A stretch of 64,000 bases of DNA, taken from contig JACGZH010000011.1 of NCBI GenBank assembly GCA_014706385.1, positions 620,001-684,000 of the forward strand, given 5' to 3'. Shown in pieces: positions 12,239-24,070 of this stretch. The position numbers and the translations under genes were made by a program. The notes below the pieces were generated by a model. It worked only from the letters and a program-made list of their open reading frames with translations. It did no database searches and was not told the DNA's origin. The stretch comes from Phaffia rhodozyma (Eukaryota > Basidiomycota > Tremellomycetes > Cystofilobasidiales > Mrakiaceae). Position 1 is the first letter of the stretch, and the number at the start of each line of letters is the position of its first letter.

Positions 12239-13376
12239 TGGTGAAGAAGTGGGAGCCTTTTTTTCCTCTTGAATGCAGAGAGCAGGGAAAGGAAATCAAT
12301 TGGACAGGGAGAAAATGAATCCGAAGAATAAATCTCTTTTGTTACTCTATTAGTCTCTCCAGAGATCTGTGGTGGTAAAGTGAGTAGCAAGGGTTGCTAC
12401 GAAGACTGGATGAACACACGCGTTGCGAGCGATGAAGAAGGAAAGCGGTAGTCCTTTTTGATTTATTTTTTCTTCTTGTTAATTCTACCGAGAAAACAAA
12501 TCTGGTCGGGGAGAAAAAACAGGCCGTATCCAGACTTGTTATCGAATACAGAGAAGAGAGGGAGGAAGGAAGGAAGATGTAATGTGCGTGTGAGTGAGTA
12601 TGACCAAGTGAAGGAGTGTGTTTGATGTCGGTCAGATCGAATGGATGCTCTGCTTCAGCTGGTCGTGCGTCTGCGTTATGTTCCCTCCTCGGGCTCTTTT
12701 TCCCTAATGAAGTCATTACAGAAATTTCTAGTCTGAGCTAGTAGACCGTCGCTTATCACGTTGTCTACTGAGGTGCCAAAAATGGATGCCTGCACGTGCT
12801 CTACATTGTGCCACTTTTTGATTCATCACGCCCTTTAGTTTAGGACCAGGCAGACCCACAGAGTAGCGCACACTCCTGGATAGCATTTGTACATCAGGAA
12901 GAGCACGATGGATCCCTCATCCCTATATTGTATGGTTTCTATATCGACATGACAAGGACAGTTTGGATCGAAGCAAAATGTTTGAACCCTGAGAGAATAC
13001 ATTCGACGGATATTTTGGGCGGAGGATCTTCCACAGCATACTGCTCTCGAATCTACTAGTTCTCAGGATGGTTCTCTCCATACCAAAACAAGCACTTGTT
13101 CACGAGCGCGAAGAACGTCAAAAGGTAGTCAAGCCGTTGGGTGTGAGTGTGTACGTACTCATAGGTAAGTGCCGTGTTAGGGTTACGTTCACTCCAAATT
13201 CACTGCGGCTTCCTACTCCGTCCGATGCCGAGAAGAGCCGAAGAAAGAAAGGCTGAGTGTGTCAGTGCTGTGATCCTGTACTTCTTTTCTTTTCTTCCCT
13301 CTACTTGTTCTTGCTTTCTCCAGCTCGACAGTATACAGCGTTGCCACCACCCACGTACACATAAGAACATTCTCTC
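12239..13376. promoter_or_regulatory. Divergent promoter region, SAPS / LETM1
   Basis: Head-to-head spacer of 1.1 kb. A CACGTG E-box lies at 12793-12798. The open frames at 12342-12716 and 13068-13428 have no protein-like composition and are probably leader sequence. I see no further gene. Confidence 0.5.
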
Positions 13377-16300
13377 ATGTACTCCCTCATATCTTCCACT
13401 AGGTCGGTCAGCAGAGTTTCTGGGTTGAACACCTATGCCGCCAGGCGTCTGACACCGACCATCGTCCGAGGTGTGTTTCGTCGCTCTACGTTTCTTTCTA
13501 TATTCCTCTTACTTTCGAGGTTATAAGAATCACATCTCACATCTCCTAACTCTTGTCATCTACCATTCAATCTGAATCTACAGCCTCTCCTCGGAACACA
13601 TCTTCCGGTGTCTCATCTCCTTATACCAAGCTGGCAGGGTTCAGTCGGCGAACGCCTTACCTAGCCTCCAACTTGAGCGAGACCTACTTACCCCTTCTAC
13701 CGCTCGCCCGGCTTTACTCTACCAACCCTCCTTCCTCCACCGCCAATAAAGAACCGTCATCCTCATCATCTGATTTATCTTCCAAGGAAATCGCAAAGAC
13801 CAGTGACTCATCAAAAGACGTCAAACCACAGCTCACCACATGGGAGAAGGTCAAAAAAGAGGCCAAACACTATTGGCACGGCACAAAGCTTCTTGGACAA
13901 GAAGTTAAAATCAGCTCAAAGCTTCAGTGGAAGGTCCTTAATGGAGGTACTCTCACTAGGCGAGAGACCAGGCAGCTCAAACGAACCACTACTGATCTCC
14001 TCAGACTTATCCCCTTCTCCGTCTTTGTCATCATCCCCGGTCTCGAACTCCTTCTCCCAGTGTTCCTTAAGTTCTTCCCGAACATGCTGCCCTCCACATT
14101 CGAGGACAAGTACGCGGCAGAGGAGAAGCAACGGAAGCTTCTTCGAGTTCGAATCGGTATGGCCAAGTTCCTTCAGGAGACTATCTCGGAGAGTGGTCTT
14201 AAGGCGAACGACGTCGTCAAGAGCGATGAGTTTAAGCAATTTTTCCGAAAGGTCCGTTCCGTTCACATCGTCATTTCGACAACTTATCGGCTGACAAACC
14301 GTTTGAATCCTGTTTTAGGTTCGATCAACTGGTGAATCTCCCTCAAAGGAGGACATCATCAAGGTCGCCAAGCTATTTGAGTCTGATGTCACACTGGACA
14401 ACCTGTCCAGACCTCAGCTGGTCTCCATGTCGAGATATATGAAGATCCATGCCTTCGGAACAGACAACTTCCTTAGACATCAAATCCGAAACCGGCTTCA
14501 AAAGATTCGACGGGACGACAAGGTTAGCTAGACAAACCGTCTTGTTCTCATATACCTTCCCCATCATCTCGTCTACTTAAGCGACCTGCGCGTTACTCAC
14601 CTCAATCCATCTTGTATCATTCTTCTGGAATAGGTCATCCTGGCTGAGGGTATTCAGTCGCTTTCTGTGTCTGAGCTCCAAATGGCCTGCCAGTCTCGAG
14701 GGATCCGGTTCACTGGAGTTTCTCCATCTGCGCTTCGAAGGGAGCTGGAGTCTTGGATTGAGCTTCATTACACCAACAAGGTCTCTGGTGTCCTTCTCGT
14801 CCTAAGTCGAGCTTTCCACTTCAACGAAGAGCACGCAGATGTCATCAAGTCCCTCGAGGTCACATTGAGCAGTTTGCCTGATAACTTGGTTCGTCCCTTT
14901 CATTGTTGCCGCCCCGTTCTTTCTCTCTTCTCTCTTCTTCTTTGTTTCCTTCCCCCTCCTTCTTCCAGACATGCTGATCTGGATCATTCGGGCGACAATT
15001 AACAGCTTTCTGAGGCCGAGCTCGAGGTTCTTGGAGGCGACGCGACTTACCAGGAGAAGCTCGAAGTCCTTCAGCAGCAGCAGGAGTTGATTGAGGAGGA
15101 GGCCGAGCAAGAGCAGGTTCGTCTATCGTTCTCTTCTTTCGCTCCCCTTTTTAGAATGCGCCATACATGTTCTTACACCGTGCCTTGTCTCGACATGTTT
15201 CGTCTAACTTTCTCGAATACAGGAGGAGGAGACTGCCCGAAAAGAGAAGAAGGATCAGGATGATCGAATTCGAGCGGAGGAAAAGGCTCGAAAGGAGGAG
15301 GAGAGGGCCAGACAGGAGAAGATGCATTCCGATGCGCTTGCCTTGCTGCCTGAATCTGAGGTTCGTTTCGTTGTCCGTCTCAGAAAACGGTACATGTACC
15401 GTTCAGCTCGCTTACCAATTTTGGGAATGTTTCGTCTACCTTTTAGCTGAAGACCGAGCCGGAGAGCGCCCAGGCTGAGGAATCAGTTGAGGCGGATGGT
15501 CGAATGACCAGAGAACAGCTCCACGAGTTGGCAGAGGCCTTGACTGTTTTGTCTGCCCGGTCATCGATTGTAAAGGAGGTTTGTCCTTGCCCTTTTTTCT
15601 TTTTTTTCTTTTTTCTGCATGGATTCTTTCCCCTTGCATTCGGCCCGTCTTCGATGAGAAGGTAGTCAAAGACCTAACGGTTGCCTTATTTCTCTCGTCT
15701 TATAGCGACAAGAGCTTAAGCAGCTAATGGAGGAAAACATTGCTTCCGAGGAGGTACGTCTTTCTCATCTTCCATCTTTTCTTCTCTTTCCTTCTTGTTC
15801 TTCCATCTAACTCATGACATTCTTCATCCTTGTTACGTCACCTAGGGCTCCAAGCTTCGACCGGAAGACCACGACGAGATCGACACCTCGCTTTCTAAGC
15901 GCATTCGATCGATGCTCAACAAGATCGATATTCAACTTGAAGCTTATGACTCTAAAGTCGGTGGCTCGCTTAAGATGATCGAGGTCGACGGACAGGGAAA
16001 GATTTCTTTGGCCGATTTGGAGAAGGCATTGTTGGTGATTAAGCACCGACCGGAGCAGGAAGAGGTGCAGACGATCTTGGAAAAGTTGGACAGTGACCAT
16101 GATGGCTTTGTTGTACGTCCGAACATTCTCGCTTCTTTTGATTCTCCTCCACCCGCTGCGTTATGCTCTCTCTCTTGTCGATCGAATGGTCAAACAGAAA
16201 TAGAATCGACTGACGTCATGAACTTGCTTGAAATATCGTTCGTACAGGTTCTCGAGGATGTCATTGACCTCACCCAGGATCAAGGTTAGCCATTTCCTTC

Positions 16301-16616
16301 TCGGTCTTTCTTTTGTTTTGCCTTCCTCTCCCTTCTTCTTCCTCGCTGACTGTCTTTCTACTCTTGTTTACTCTTCTTCATCACTCCGCTATCAGGACTC
16401 GGCATCGTGGTGGATGACAAGGTCCAGAAGATTCTTGCCAAAGGGGCGGACTTGAAGGATTCGTCGGATGAATTAAAGTCAGTTGCCCTGACCTCTTTCC
16501 TCTCTTCTTTCTAGCATTGTCTTTCGATCAACAAGATCTGATTTTCGTTTTCATGCCGTGTTTAAAATTTGATCTTTGATAGACTGAAGAAGAGTGACAT
16601 CCTCAAAGACGAATAG
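13377..16616 (+). CDS. LETM1: LETM1-family mitochondrial inner-membrane protein
   Basis: Mitochondrial K+/H+ (and in animals Ca2+/H+) exchange factor, also tied to ribosome binding (yeast Mdm38). I chose the ATG at 13377 because exon 1 (13377-13470) encodes an arginine/serine-rich amphipathic presequence (MYSLISSTRSVSRVSGLN) and joins in phase to exon 2 at 13584. Then come TWEKVKKEAKHYWHGTKLLG, the RRETRQLKRT region, and the single membrane span LLRLIPFSVFVIIPGLELLL followed by the proline-containing PNMLPSTFEDKYAAEEK. The ribosome-binding-like domain follows (LSRPQLVSMSRYM, RGIRFTGVSPSALRREL). The C-terminus has an acidic/arginine-rich coiled coil (15050-15330) and two EF-hand-like loops (EVDGQGKISLADLE and DSDHDGFVVLED). 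The last exon ends KKSDILKDE. About ten introns. The EF-hands resemble metazoan LETM1 more than yeast Mdm38. Confidence 0.92.
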
Positions 16617-16846
16617 ATGAGGAGGAGACATGTGTCATTATATATCGCTGGACTTGCAGACAAGTGTTCATTGCGCAGTGTTTCTTTCAGGACTTGAGAC
16701 CAATCTGTACAGACTCCCGATTGGATTCAGATTTCAACCTGTTCATAGATACAGATAATCAGAGTAATACAAAATTGACTAAACACAGAGGACAAGCCGT
16801 CGATGGCTTGATCATTGTTTCCAAGAGCGCACGGAGCTTGTCAGAT

Positions 16847-17662
16847 CTAATTCTTTTGAGCGGCTTCGTTCTCCTTCTTGGACTTCTGACTCCAGCCAGG
16901 GGCCTCATCAGTTCCGTCCTCTTCGTGCTCATCAGCCTCCTCCTTGGTCTTGTGCACAGTCTTGGGATTGTGCTCCGCCGGGGAGTAGACGGTGTATAGA
17001 ATCAACGGGTTTGGCCCAGTGTTGATGAAGTTGTGCTGGGTGCCAGCTGGGACCACTACGAGATCGCCAGCCTTGACGTCCTGCTCTTCTCCACCGACGA
17101 TGGCCTTACCGATCCCGCTCGTGAAGGACAAAGCTTGATCGACGGTGTGAACTTCATCTCCGACTGTTTCGATGACAAAATAATGAGCTCTGCGCTGTTA
17201 GCATTGGTCTTTACGATGCAGGTATGCCAGCGAAAAGATCGACTCACTCTCACCACCCGGCTGGACAGTCATCAGGACGACCTGACTGTAGAGTCCAGTC
17301 CAGCTGTTCGAGACATCAAACAAGGGAACGCACGTCAGCACATCGTGCGATGGAAGATAAAGGAAAAGAAGAATGACGGCAGACGAACAGAACAGTTCGG
17401 AACTCTCCGTGAGATTCAGGGAGAGAGGAAGCCATGTTGGCAAAGTAAGCTGAGAGCAAGCCCAGGATTCAGCCCAAAAAGAAGAGACTTGATCAGATCC
17501 AGTGAAAATGACTGCAGAAGATGTATCTGAGGAGCTGTGAGACTGACCCATCTTATGAGCAGGAGGTCCGGACATGATGGGTAAGGTACTAGAGAACGAT
17601 TTGACAAAAGTAGGTTTACGGGCTACGAGCGGAATGGATCGAAGAATGAGCCTGGAGAGCAT
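16847..17662 (-). CDS. Cupin-fold protein with a putative mitochondrial presequence
   Basis: Three exons. The ATG at 17660-17662 gives MLSRLILRSIPLVARKP, a basic, amphipathic presequence-like start. A second in-frame ATG 29 codons later (MSGPPAHKMG) could give a non-imported form. The cupin core is VLMTVQPGGEIGDEVHTVDQ, with exon 2 joining exon 3 in phase through the motif GGEIGDEVH, then GGEEQDVKAGDLVVVPAGTQ and HNFINTGPNPLILYTVYSP. The histidines in GDEVH and GTQHNF and the glutamates beside them are the likely metal ligands. A charged tail of about 40 residues (HKTKEEADEHEED, KKENEAAQKN) follows. Small cupins of this type are often labelled mannose-6-phosphate isomerase-like; the substrate is unknown. 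It converges with LETM1 at 230 bp. Confidence 0.85.
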
Positions 17663-18071
17663 GCGCTGAGATGAGATAGGAGTGAGGGAGAAGACAGAGA
17701 CGAACAGATGGAGATTTGGCTTCTTAGTATGATGGTGGTTGAGAGAAGAAAACGAAACAAGACGATGGCGATGGCGATGGAATCGGTTGACGATCGCAAC
17801 GAAGAGATCGATGCGAGTTGACAGGGAATGAGGATGCAATCGCTTATGTCATAGCTTGGTTGCCCTTAACAAGAGAGCTTTATTTGAATGGGGTTTAATA
17901 AGATGCTTATATTCAAATATATCCTTGCTTACGTAAGTTCCACGACGCCCTTCCTCCAACTCAGACTAACACCAGATGTGTCGAATGTCTGTCTGAACGA
18001 AAGAGCCAACATCTCATCCACGTCGACCCACCAACTTTCTTTCTTGTTATCTATTCTTTCTATCTCACATC
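17663..18071. promoter_or_regulatory. Divergent promoter region, cupin / PRE9
   Basis: A 409 bp head-to-head spacer. I do not see the yeast proteasome element GGTGGCAAA. No gene is evident. Confidence 0.45.
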
Positions 18072-19786
18072 ATGGTCAGTCTCGCTCAAGCTTGTGAAAC
18101 TATAGCTCCGGTGAAGCACTCTTTCTCATTCTGTGTTTTGTTTGGTGTTTTCCTCCAAACAGTCTAGAAGATACGACAGTTCGTCCTCGTTTCGGTCCAT
18201 CTCTCGCTCGAATCCTCCAATTTCGTTCTTCCTTGTCTTAATACTCACCTTCGATCCTCTTTATTATTGAACTAAACAGGTAGAACAACTATCTTTTCTC
18301 CAGAAGGTACTATTTCTCCGTGCTACTTGTTCATGTCGCTTTTAGCCAGTAGATTAACCCAGCTGGTATATTGTTCGTTCGAATAATCCATTGTTCAGGT
18401 CGATTATATCAGAGTGAGCCCTGTCCTTTTCTACACTCGCATAACTTCCTTGAACCCATCAGTTCACCAGACTGACCGTTCAGTCTCCTTCCTCATTCAG
18501 TCGAGTATGCTATGGAGGCTATCTCTCATGCTGGATCCGTGATGGCCATCCTTGCGACTGACGGAGTGGTCGTGGCCGCCGAGAAGAAGGTGACGGGCAA
18601 GTTGCTCGACCTGAGTATGACCAAGGGCGGAGGGGCTGAGGGAGACGCAGCCTGGGCTGCTGGAGGAGAGAAGGTTTTCCTGCTCAACAAGTTGAGTCTT
18701 TCTGGTGTCTATCGCTGTGCATGTTTTTCTGGGTCGGCAGAAATTGACGAAGAGCAAAAACATTTGGTCGGAATGATTTACAGCAATGTCATCACTGGAA
18801 TAGCAGGATACACTGCAGACGCCAACTCTGTAGTCAACTACGCTCGAACAGCCGCCCAAAATCATCTGTTGTCGTATAACGAAGACATTCCGGTGGAAGT
18901 GCTTGTTCAGAAGCTTTGTGATCTAAAGCAGGTGTGTACTTTACTGCTCTTCTGTCTTCCTTATTTCCAAGGCATGCAAACTCATCGGATCTATGTGCAC
19001 CGGTATAAACTCGTGGCGCTTGTGACTGTTCCCAGGGCTACACTCAACATGGAGGTACGTATCATGATCTTCTTTCATCGTCGCAAACTTAATCATGTCC
19101 TTACCAAGTGTTTCTGTCTCTTTCATAACCATGTATCGATTAGGCCTCCGTCCGTTTGGTGTCTCCTTGATCTATATCGGCTATGATGATCTCTACAACT
19201 TCCAGCTCTACCAGTCTGATCCGTCAGGCAACTACTCTGGATGGAAGGCTACGGCTATTGGTGCCAACAACGGAACGTTAGTCTTCTTTCAACTCCTGGC
19301 GTACGAGTTTCAGGTCTGATAGTCTTCTATGATGTTTTGCACTTCCAGGGCAACCTCGTTGCTGAAGCAGGACTACAAGGAGACGATGAATGTGGCCGAG
19401 GCAACCGATCTGTGCCTCAAAGTGATGTCTAAAACTATGGACACGACCAAGCTGGGATCCGAGAAGCGTTAGTCTCTTTTTTTTTCTTTTTTTTTTGCTT
19501 CTCTTTCTTTGTCTCGTTGCAGTTTGTTTTCCCTTGGCCTTTGTCCAATCTTCATCTGACACTGTCCATACGGATTTGTGAAATCGTTTTCGTTTGTATT
19601 CCAGTCGAGTTGGCCACGTTGACGCTCAACCCGACGACGAAGCGACCGCTCGCAAAGATCTTTTCAGGTGAAGAAACAGACTCGATTCTCCAACGGTTGG
19701 GTCTAGGAGGAACGAAGGAGGAGACCGTCGGCGCTGGCGCAGGGACCGGTGGTGGGTCTAGTGGAGATACCGCTATGGCAACCTGA
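18072..19786 (+). CDS. PRE9: 20S proteasome alpha subunit PRE9/PSMA4 type
   Basis: A structural alpha-ring subunit of the 20S core; non-catalytic, it helps gate substrate entry. I traced ten exons in phase: 18072-18074, 18163-18178, 18280-18306, 18399-18413, 18501-18690, 18784-18931, 19036-19054, 19144-19276, 19349-19467 and 19605-19786. Together they encode 283 residues. The start spells [20 protein letters not shown], an exact family-type N-terminus; then come [18 protein letters not shown] (the alpha-subunit signature), [34 protein letters not shown] and [15 protein letters not shown]. The protein is about 20-25 residues longer than yeast or human members, because of a glycine-rich loop after KLLDLSMTK and a glycine/threonine-rich tail. 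Exon 1 is the ATG alone. The intron 18691-18783 is stop-free and 93 nt, so a naive frame reads straight through it. Confidence 0.96.
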
Positions 19787-20121
19787 ACGAGCAAACCGGA
19801 GGAAGACGGCTTGTGCCCTTTGTTTTTCTAATTAAATATATCACAGGGGCGATTCTATCACTACTATTTTTCGTTTGTCTGAAGAAACATTGGATGCCGC
19901 ATGATGAACGATTCGTCCACAGGTGGAAGAGAATGAAGAAAGAAAGAAAAAAAGAAAGAAAGATGAGATCTGCAATGCGTTCGATCAGAGAAGCCTACGT
20001 GACATGGTCTATATAGTAACAACGATGATGATGATGATGATGACGGCAAATTGAGATGATCTCGAGAAGAACAAGGTTTTAATTCATTCTGATAAAACGA
20101 AGCGACTGTATTGGGCCCAAA
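19787..20121. other. Convergent 3' intergenic region
   Basis: Spacer between the 3' ends of PRE9 (+) and the F-box gene (-). It holds a short GAAAGAAA-rich tract (19936-19965) and a GATGAT run (20022-20044). I see no gene. Confidence 0.5.
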
Positions 20122-21534
20122 CTACCAAATATCCAAGTCCTGGTCGACGAGCTTGATGCCCCATAGATCTAGGGCCACCGCGAACTCGGTCACACGACCT
20201 AGGCCTTCGCCCGATGCTCTGACTTGGTCAAAGACGAGCCCTGCAAGCCTGACGGTCTCGAGTGCTGGCAAGTCATGTAGTCGATCCCGGACGTCCCGTC
20301 GCTCGAATTCAGCGCGAGCAGATTGAGAAGGAGCAGGATGGGTCGACGGTTGGAATGACCGAAGGGACGGGATCAGATCGAGGAAGCGCCTGTTGAAGGA
20401 CTCGATCAGCCGGGTCTCGTTAGGCGACAAGATCTCGATCTGTCGTAAAGCCCTGTGGGTGACCGCTTCGTCGTTGTTCTCACTCCCATTCCCGTTCTCG
20501 TCCTTGGCTCTGTCGGCTTGAGCGAACGACCGTTCGGCGATGGCCTGTGGAGCTCTGGTGAACACGATGGTTTGCAACCCGGGGACCGCCCGTAGGATGA
20601 AATTCAGACTGGGGGCGCTCGATCCGAGGATGGTCAACCTGACGAGGTTCGGCAGACGTTCCAACACCGGCAGGATCACGTCTGGTTCGAGCCCCTGGAC
20701 CGGGTTTCCTAAAGTGAGCGATCTTAACGAGCGAGCAAACACCGGGTTAAGCGGTACCGAGTAGAACGGATCGGTCGACCGGAGCGGGAGGGTGGGTGCG
20801 AGATTGATGGGCGTGAAGTTCAGGACGAGTTTCTCGAGCTCGGATGTGTTCATCCACGCAGAACGAGGGTCGACCAGTTTCGGGACATCTCTGATGGGAT
20901 GGACGGATGAGAGTGTTAGTGTCCGGATGGGCACCGAGTCTGGAACAGCCAATCGTCGCGATGGCGCTATCGATGATGACGATGGTGATGATGGTGATAG
21001 CGGCGGCTGTTCACGATCGACAAGCGACGAGAGGGTGGCTACCATGGGCGAATGAATCACCCGTAGAGCAGACTGGGCGGGGGGCAAAGAGTATATCGAC
21101 CGGTGGAACGCACGCAGATGGGCGAGATCACAACTGATGAACCGGTAGCTGACGACCAAACTTCCTAACCGAGGGTTCTTTTCGAGCGACCGATAGAACC
21201 TCTCTGCGCGGTCGTTCGTCATGGAGAGGGAGCCATAGAAGAACTCATACGCAATATCCTAGTGTCGACAAGCGCACCCGGATCATCAGACAGGCCTCGA
21301 CCTCAACCACGATCGTGTTGGGCAAAATAAGGAGGAAGGGGGGGGGGGACGAGCTCTCACCTGGCATTTCCGAGAGACCAGCGCCAATGTGGTCAAAACG
21401 TTCTCTCTCTTTCCCGTGAACCCCAACAGGCTAGCGACCGACCGTGTGGTGGCCTGGCCGGCGGGCTTGTCCTTCCCGGCGGCATGTTGGAAGATCTGGA
21501 GGAGAATCTCGATCGGAAGATCCAACAGGTTCAT
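20122..21534 (-). CDS. F-box protein with degenerate leucine-rich repeats
   Basis: Two exons. Exon 1 starts at the ATG 21532-21534 with MNLLDLPIEILLQIFQHAAG, a textbook F-box (LPxEIxxxI), and ends near LALVSRKCQ at about 21360. The second exon resumes with IAYEFFYGSLSMTNDRAERF and runs to the stop at 20122. The body contains leucine-rich segments (LEKLVLNFTPINL, LRSLTLGNPVQGL, LVRLTILGSSAPSL, LETVRLAGLVFDQV), consistent with substrate recognition by an SCF E3 ligase. The LxFxPINLAP-type repeats resemble the many lineage-specific F-box proteins of basidiomycetes. The substrate is unknown. The exon is rich in GC and CGA/TCG words, giving long antisense open frames that are shadows. Confidence 0.85.
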
Positions 21535-23454
21535 CTTTGTGAATGTGGCGTTAGTGTTGTATATGTGTATAGGTCTATCTTCGGTCTATATGTTGAAACC
21601 GTGATGGCTATCGTCTCTCTCTCTGTGTTTGTAGCAGGTCGATCAAACGGAAAGGTGAACCGAGAATGAGCGGGTCAGTCAGGCATTAGTGGGTATCGGA
21701 TCCAGAACGTTTGCGTGAATGTATGTGTATGTATGTTTGCACCAAACGGGGAAAGCGTTCATCGAACAATCAGCAGGCAAGGGGGATCGAAAGATGAGAT
21801 GAGGTGGGGGATGAGGTGAGATGAGATGAGATGGACATAGAAAACGACGAAACCGAACACAACCTACATGGATTTCTTTTTTAAAGAGATAGATGGGATC
21901 TGTATATCCAGCCAGAGAAAGAAGGAGAACTCTCAGCTGCCTAGAACGATCTCCCATTCGCTTACGGACGCAGATGCCGAAAAAAAAAAGAAAAAAAAAA
22001 GGATTTTTTTCAAGATGCGAAACGAACAAGAAAGAAATAGTTCCGAAACAAAAAGCTCTTGCTCCGTTCTTAATTCAGTATAGACTCTCGGAACTTCCAC
22101 TAAGAGAAGAGAGATAGAATATAATTGAATTAAATTGAATTGAATTGAAAAGAATAGATCGGAATGGAATAGAAAGGGAGCGCAAGATGGAAGTAGCAGG
22201 TTATCTCTTTTCTGGTGGATGGGGCGGACAGAGAATGACCTCAGCATGTTGGTTGTTTACTTTCCTCCCAGCTAGCCGCCTATCGTTTCCTCTCGATCAC
22301 TCTCTCACTACCCATCGGTTCTAATTTAAGCGCATCATCTGAATAACTTTTGCTTCCTTGCTCCATGTTCACTCCGGTGTCCGTCTGGATCGGATTTTAT
22401 TTGAGATGTATTCATTTGGTTTTGTTTTGAGCGGAATGATGATGATGAAGGCGGGTGGGGTGAAATCCCGATAAAGTCGCTGCTCGTCACGCGGACCAAT
22501 CACCATCACCATCACCATCATCATCATCGTCATTAGTATTAATATTACTGTTTTGGCACGAATTGAGACAACCTCGGTTCCATGGGGGAATCTCTATCCG
22601 AGTTCCGGTCCGGCTTTAAGAAGAAGAAGAAGAACAGATAGGATAAAGTCGGATAATAAACAAATAAGTAAATAAAGCAAACTCAACGCCCGTGCTGCAG
22701 AGAGCGACAAACCAATGGAGCGATGGAGCAGCATCAATAAGGAGAGGAGAAGGAACTTGTATCTACAGAAAACAAAATAAAATAAAATAAAATAAAATTC
22801 TGAAAGGCTGGGGACGCAACTCTGTGGTGGGCCATGTGGATCTAACTCCTTTTCTTAGTGCCCCTCCTGCCTCATCTCCTTATCATTTCCTATGGATTTT
22901 TTAGGTTCATATGGGCGTCTATGATGCAGGAGATCGAGTGATCGATGACGATGGCCGGGGAAACAAGACGGGATGGAAAAGGAGGGAGCAACGGAAGAGG
23001 CGGAAAAGAAAGAAAGAATCGAACGGAGCACACAGGCATGCTTAAACTATTTGACAGACAATTTTCTTTTCTTCTTGCACCCGTATTTGAAGTTCGTTTA
23101 CTTTTTGAGTTTGAAAATTGCAATTTGATTTGGGTTCTAAGAAACATACAACGAAGAATACAAGATTGAAAGGCAACTGAAGATCGAAATGATAGATGAT
23201 AGATCGAAAGGAAACAGGTAGAGAGAGAATGAACAAGCCAGCAAAGATGAAAGAGATGTGGGATTTTTTTTCCGAGAAGAGAGACTGAGGAAGCTTGGAT
23301 TAAAACAAAAGACATGATTTGATGAGGGTAATCCAATAAGAAGGCACAAGACGATTATGAGGTAATAGCGGGAAACGAAGAAGAGGACAAATCGAAGGCA
23401 AAGGTAAAGACGGGGGAAATATGAGAAAGAAAGAAAAGGCAACACAGCGGTTGG
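21535..23454. other. Long gene-poor spacer between F-box and cyclin genes
   Basis: 1.9 kb between two minus-strand genes, so it holds the F-box promoter and the cyclin 3' region. It is rich in low-complexity DNA: an A-tract pair near 21979-22010, AATTG repeats (22124-22149), CACCATCAT repeats (22501-22530) and an AAAAT repeat (22774-22798). No open frame looks protein-like. Confidence 0.5.
22774..22798. repeat. AAAAT pentanucleotide microsatellite
   Basis: Five tandem AAAAT units in the spacer between the F-box and cyclin genes. Confidence 0.9.
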
Positions 23455-24025
23455 TCACCAGCTCTCGATCTCGTCCATCTCATCAGTAATCTGGCGAACG
23501 GGCTTTGCTGTTGCTGTGGTGGTGGCGGCGGCAGCAGCCACTACGGAAGAGGACGTGGTGTTGGTTCTGGTGGCCGTGTTGGTGGCCGTATTAAACGGAC
23601 CAAACGTGGAGAGCCTGGTATTCGGAGGTGTCGCACACGGGCCACAGGACGAAGGCGAGGATTCTGAGGAGTCAACCGAGGTGTAAGAGCCGACCATGGG
23701 GGAACACGGTGGTGATGGGTACGCATCCGGAAGGGTGCACTCAGAGATCGGGATCGACCTGACTGCTGTGGTGGCAGACGATGAGGAGGACGATGTTATC
23801 GAGTCAAGGCCCGAGTTTGAGCTGGAACACGGCGGTCGACCAGAGTAATCTGTTCGTAGTTTGAGCTGTGAAGTGAAACAGAATGCGTTCAAAGTCAGAA
23901 CCAGTTGTATGTATGAGTGATGAGATGTTGGGATGGATGGAGCTTACATCGAGCTCGGCACACTCTTCTACTGTTACATTGATGTCCCACTTAAGGTAGC
24001 CTAGCAATTCTCGTTCCATCTAAAA

Positions 24026-24070
<45 letters not shown>

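Noticed and set aside
12342..12716. A minus-strand open frame upstream of the SAPS gene.
   Set aside because: Composition is unlike a protein and it lies in the divergent SAPS/LETM1 spacer, probably a leader.
24027..24061. CRISPR-like or satellite array.
   Set aside because: A simple GA dinucleotide run with no spacers, inside a cyclin intron.
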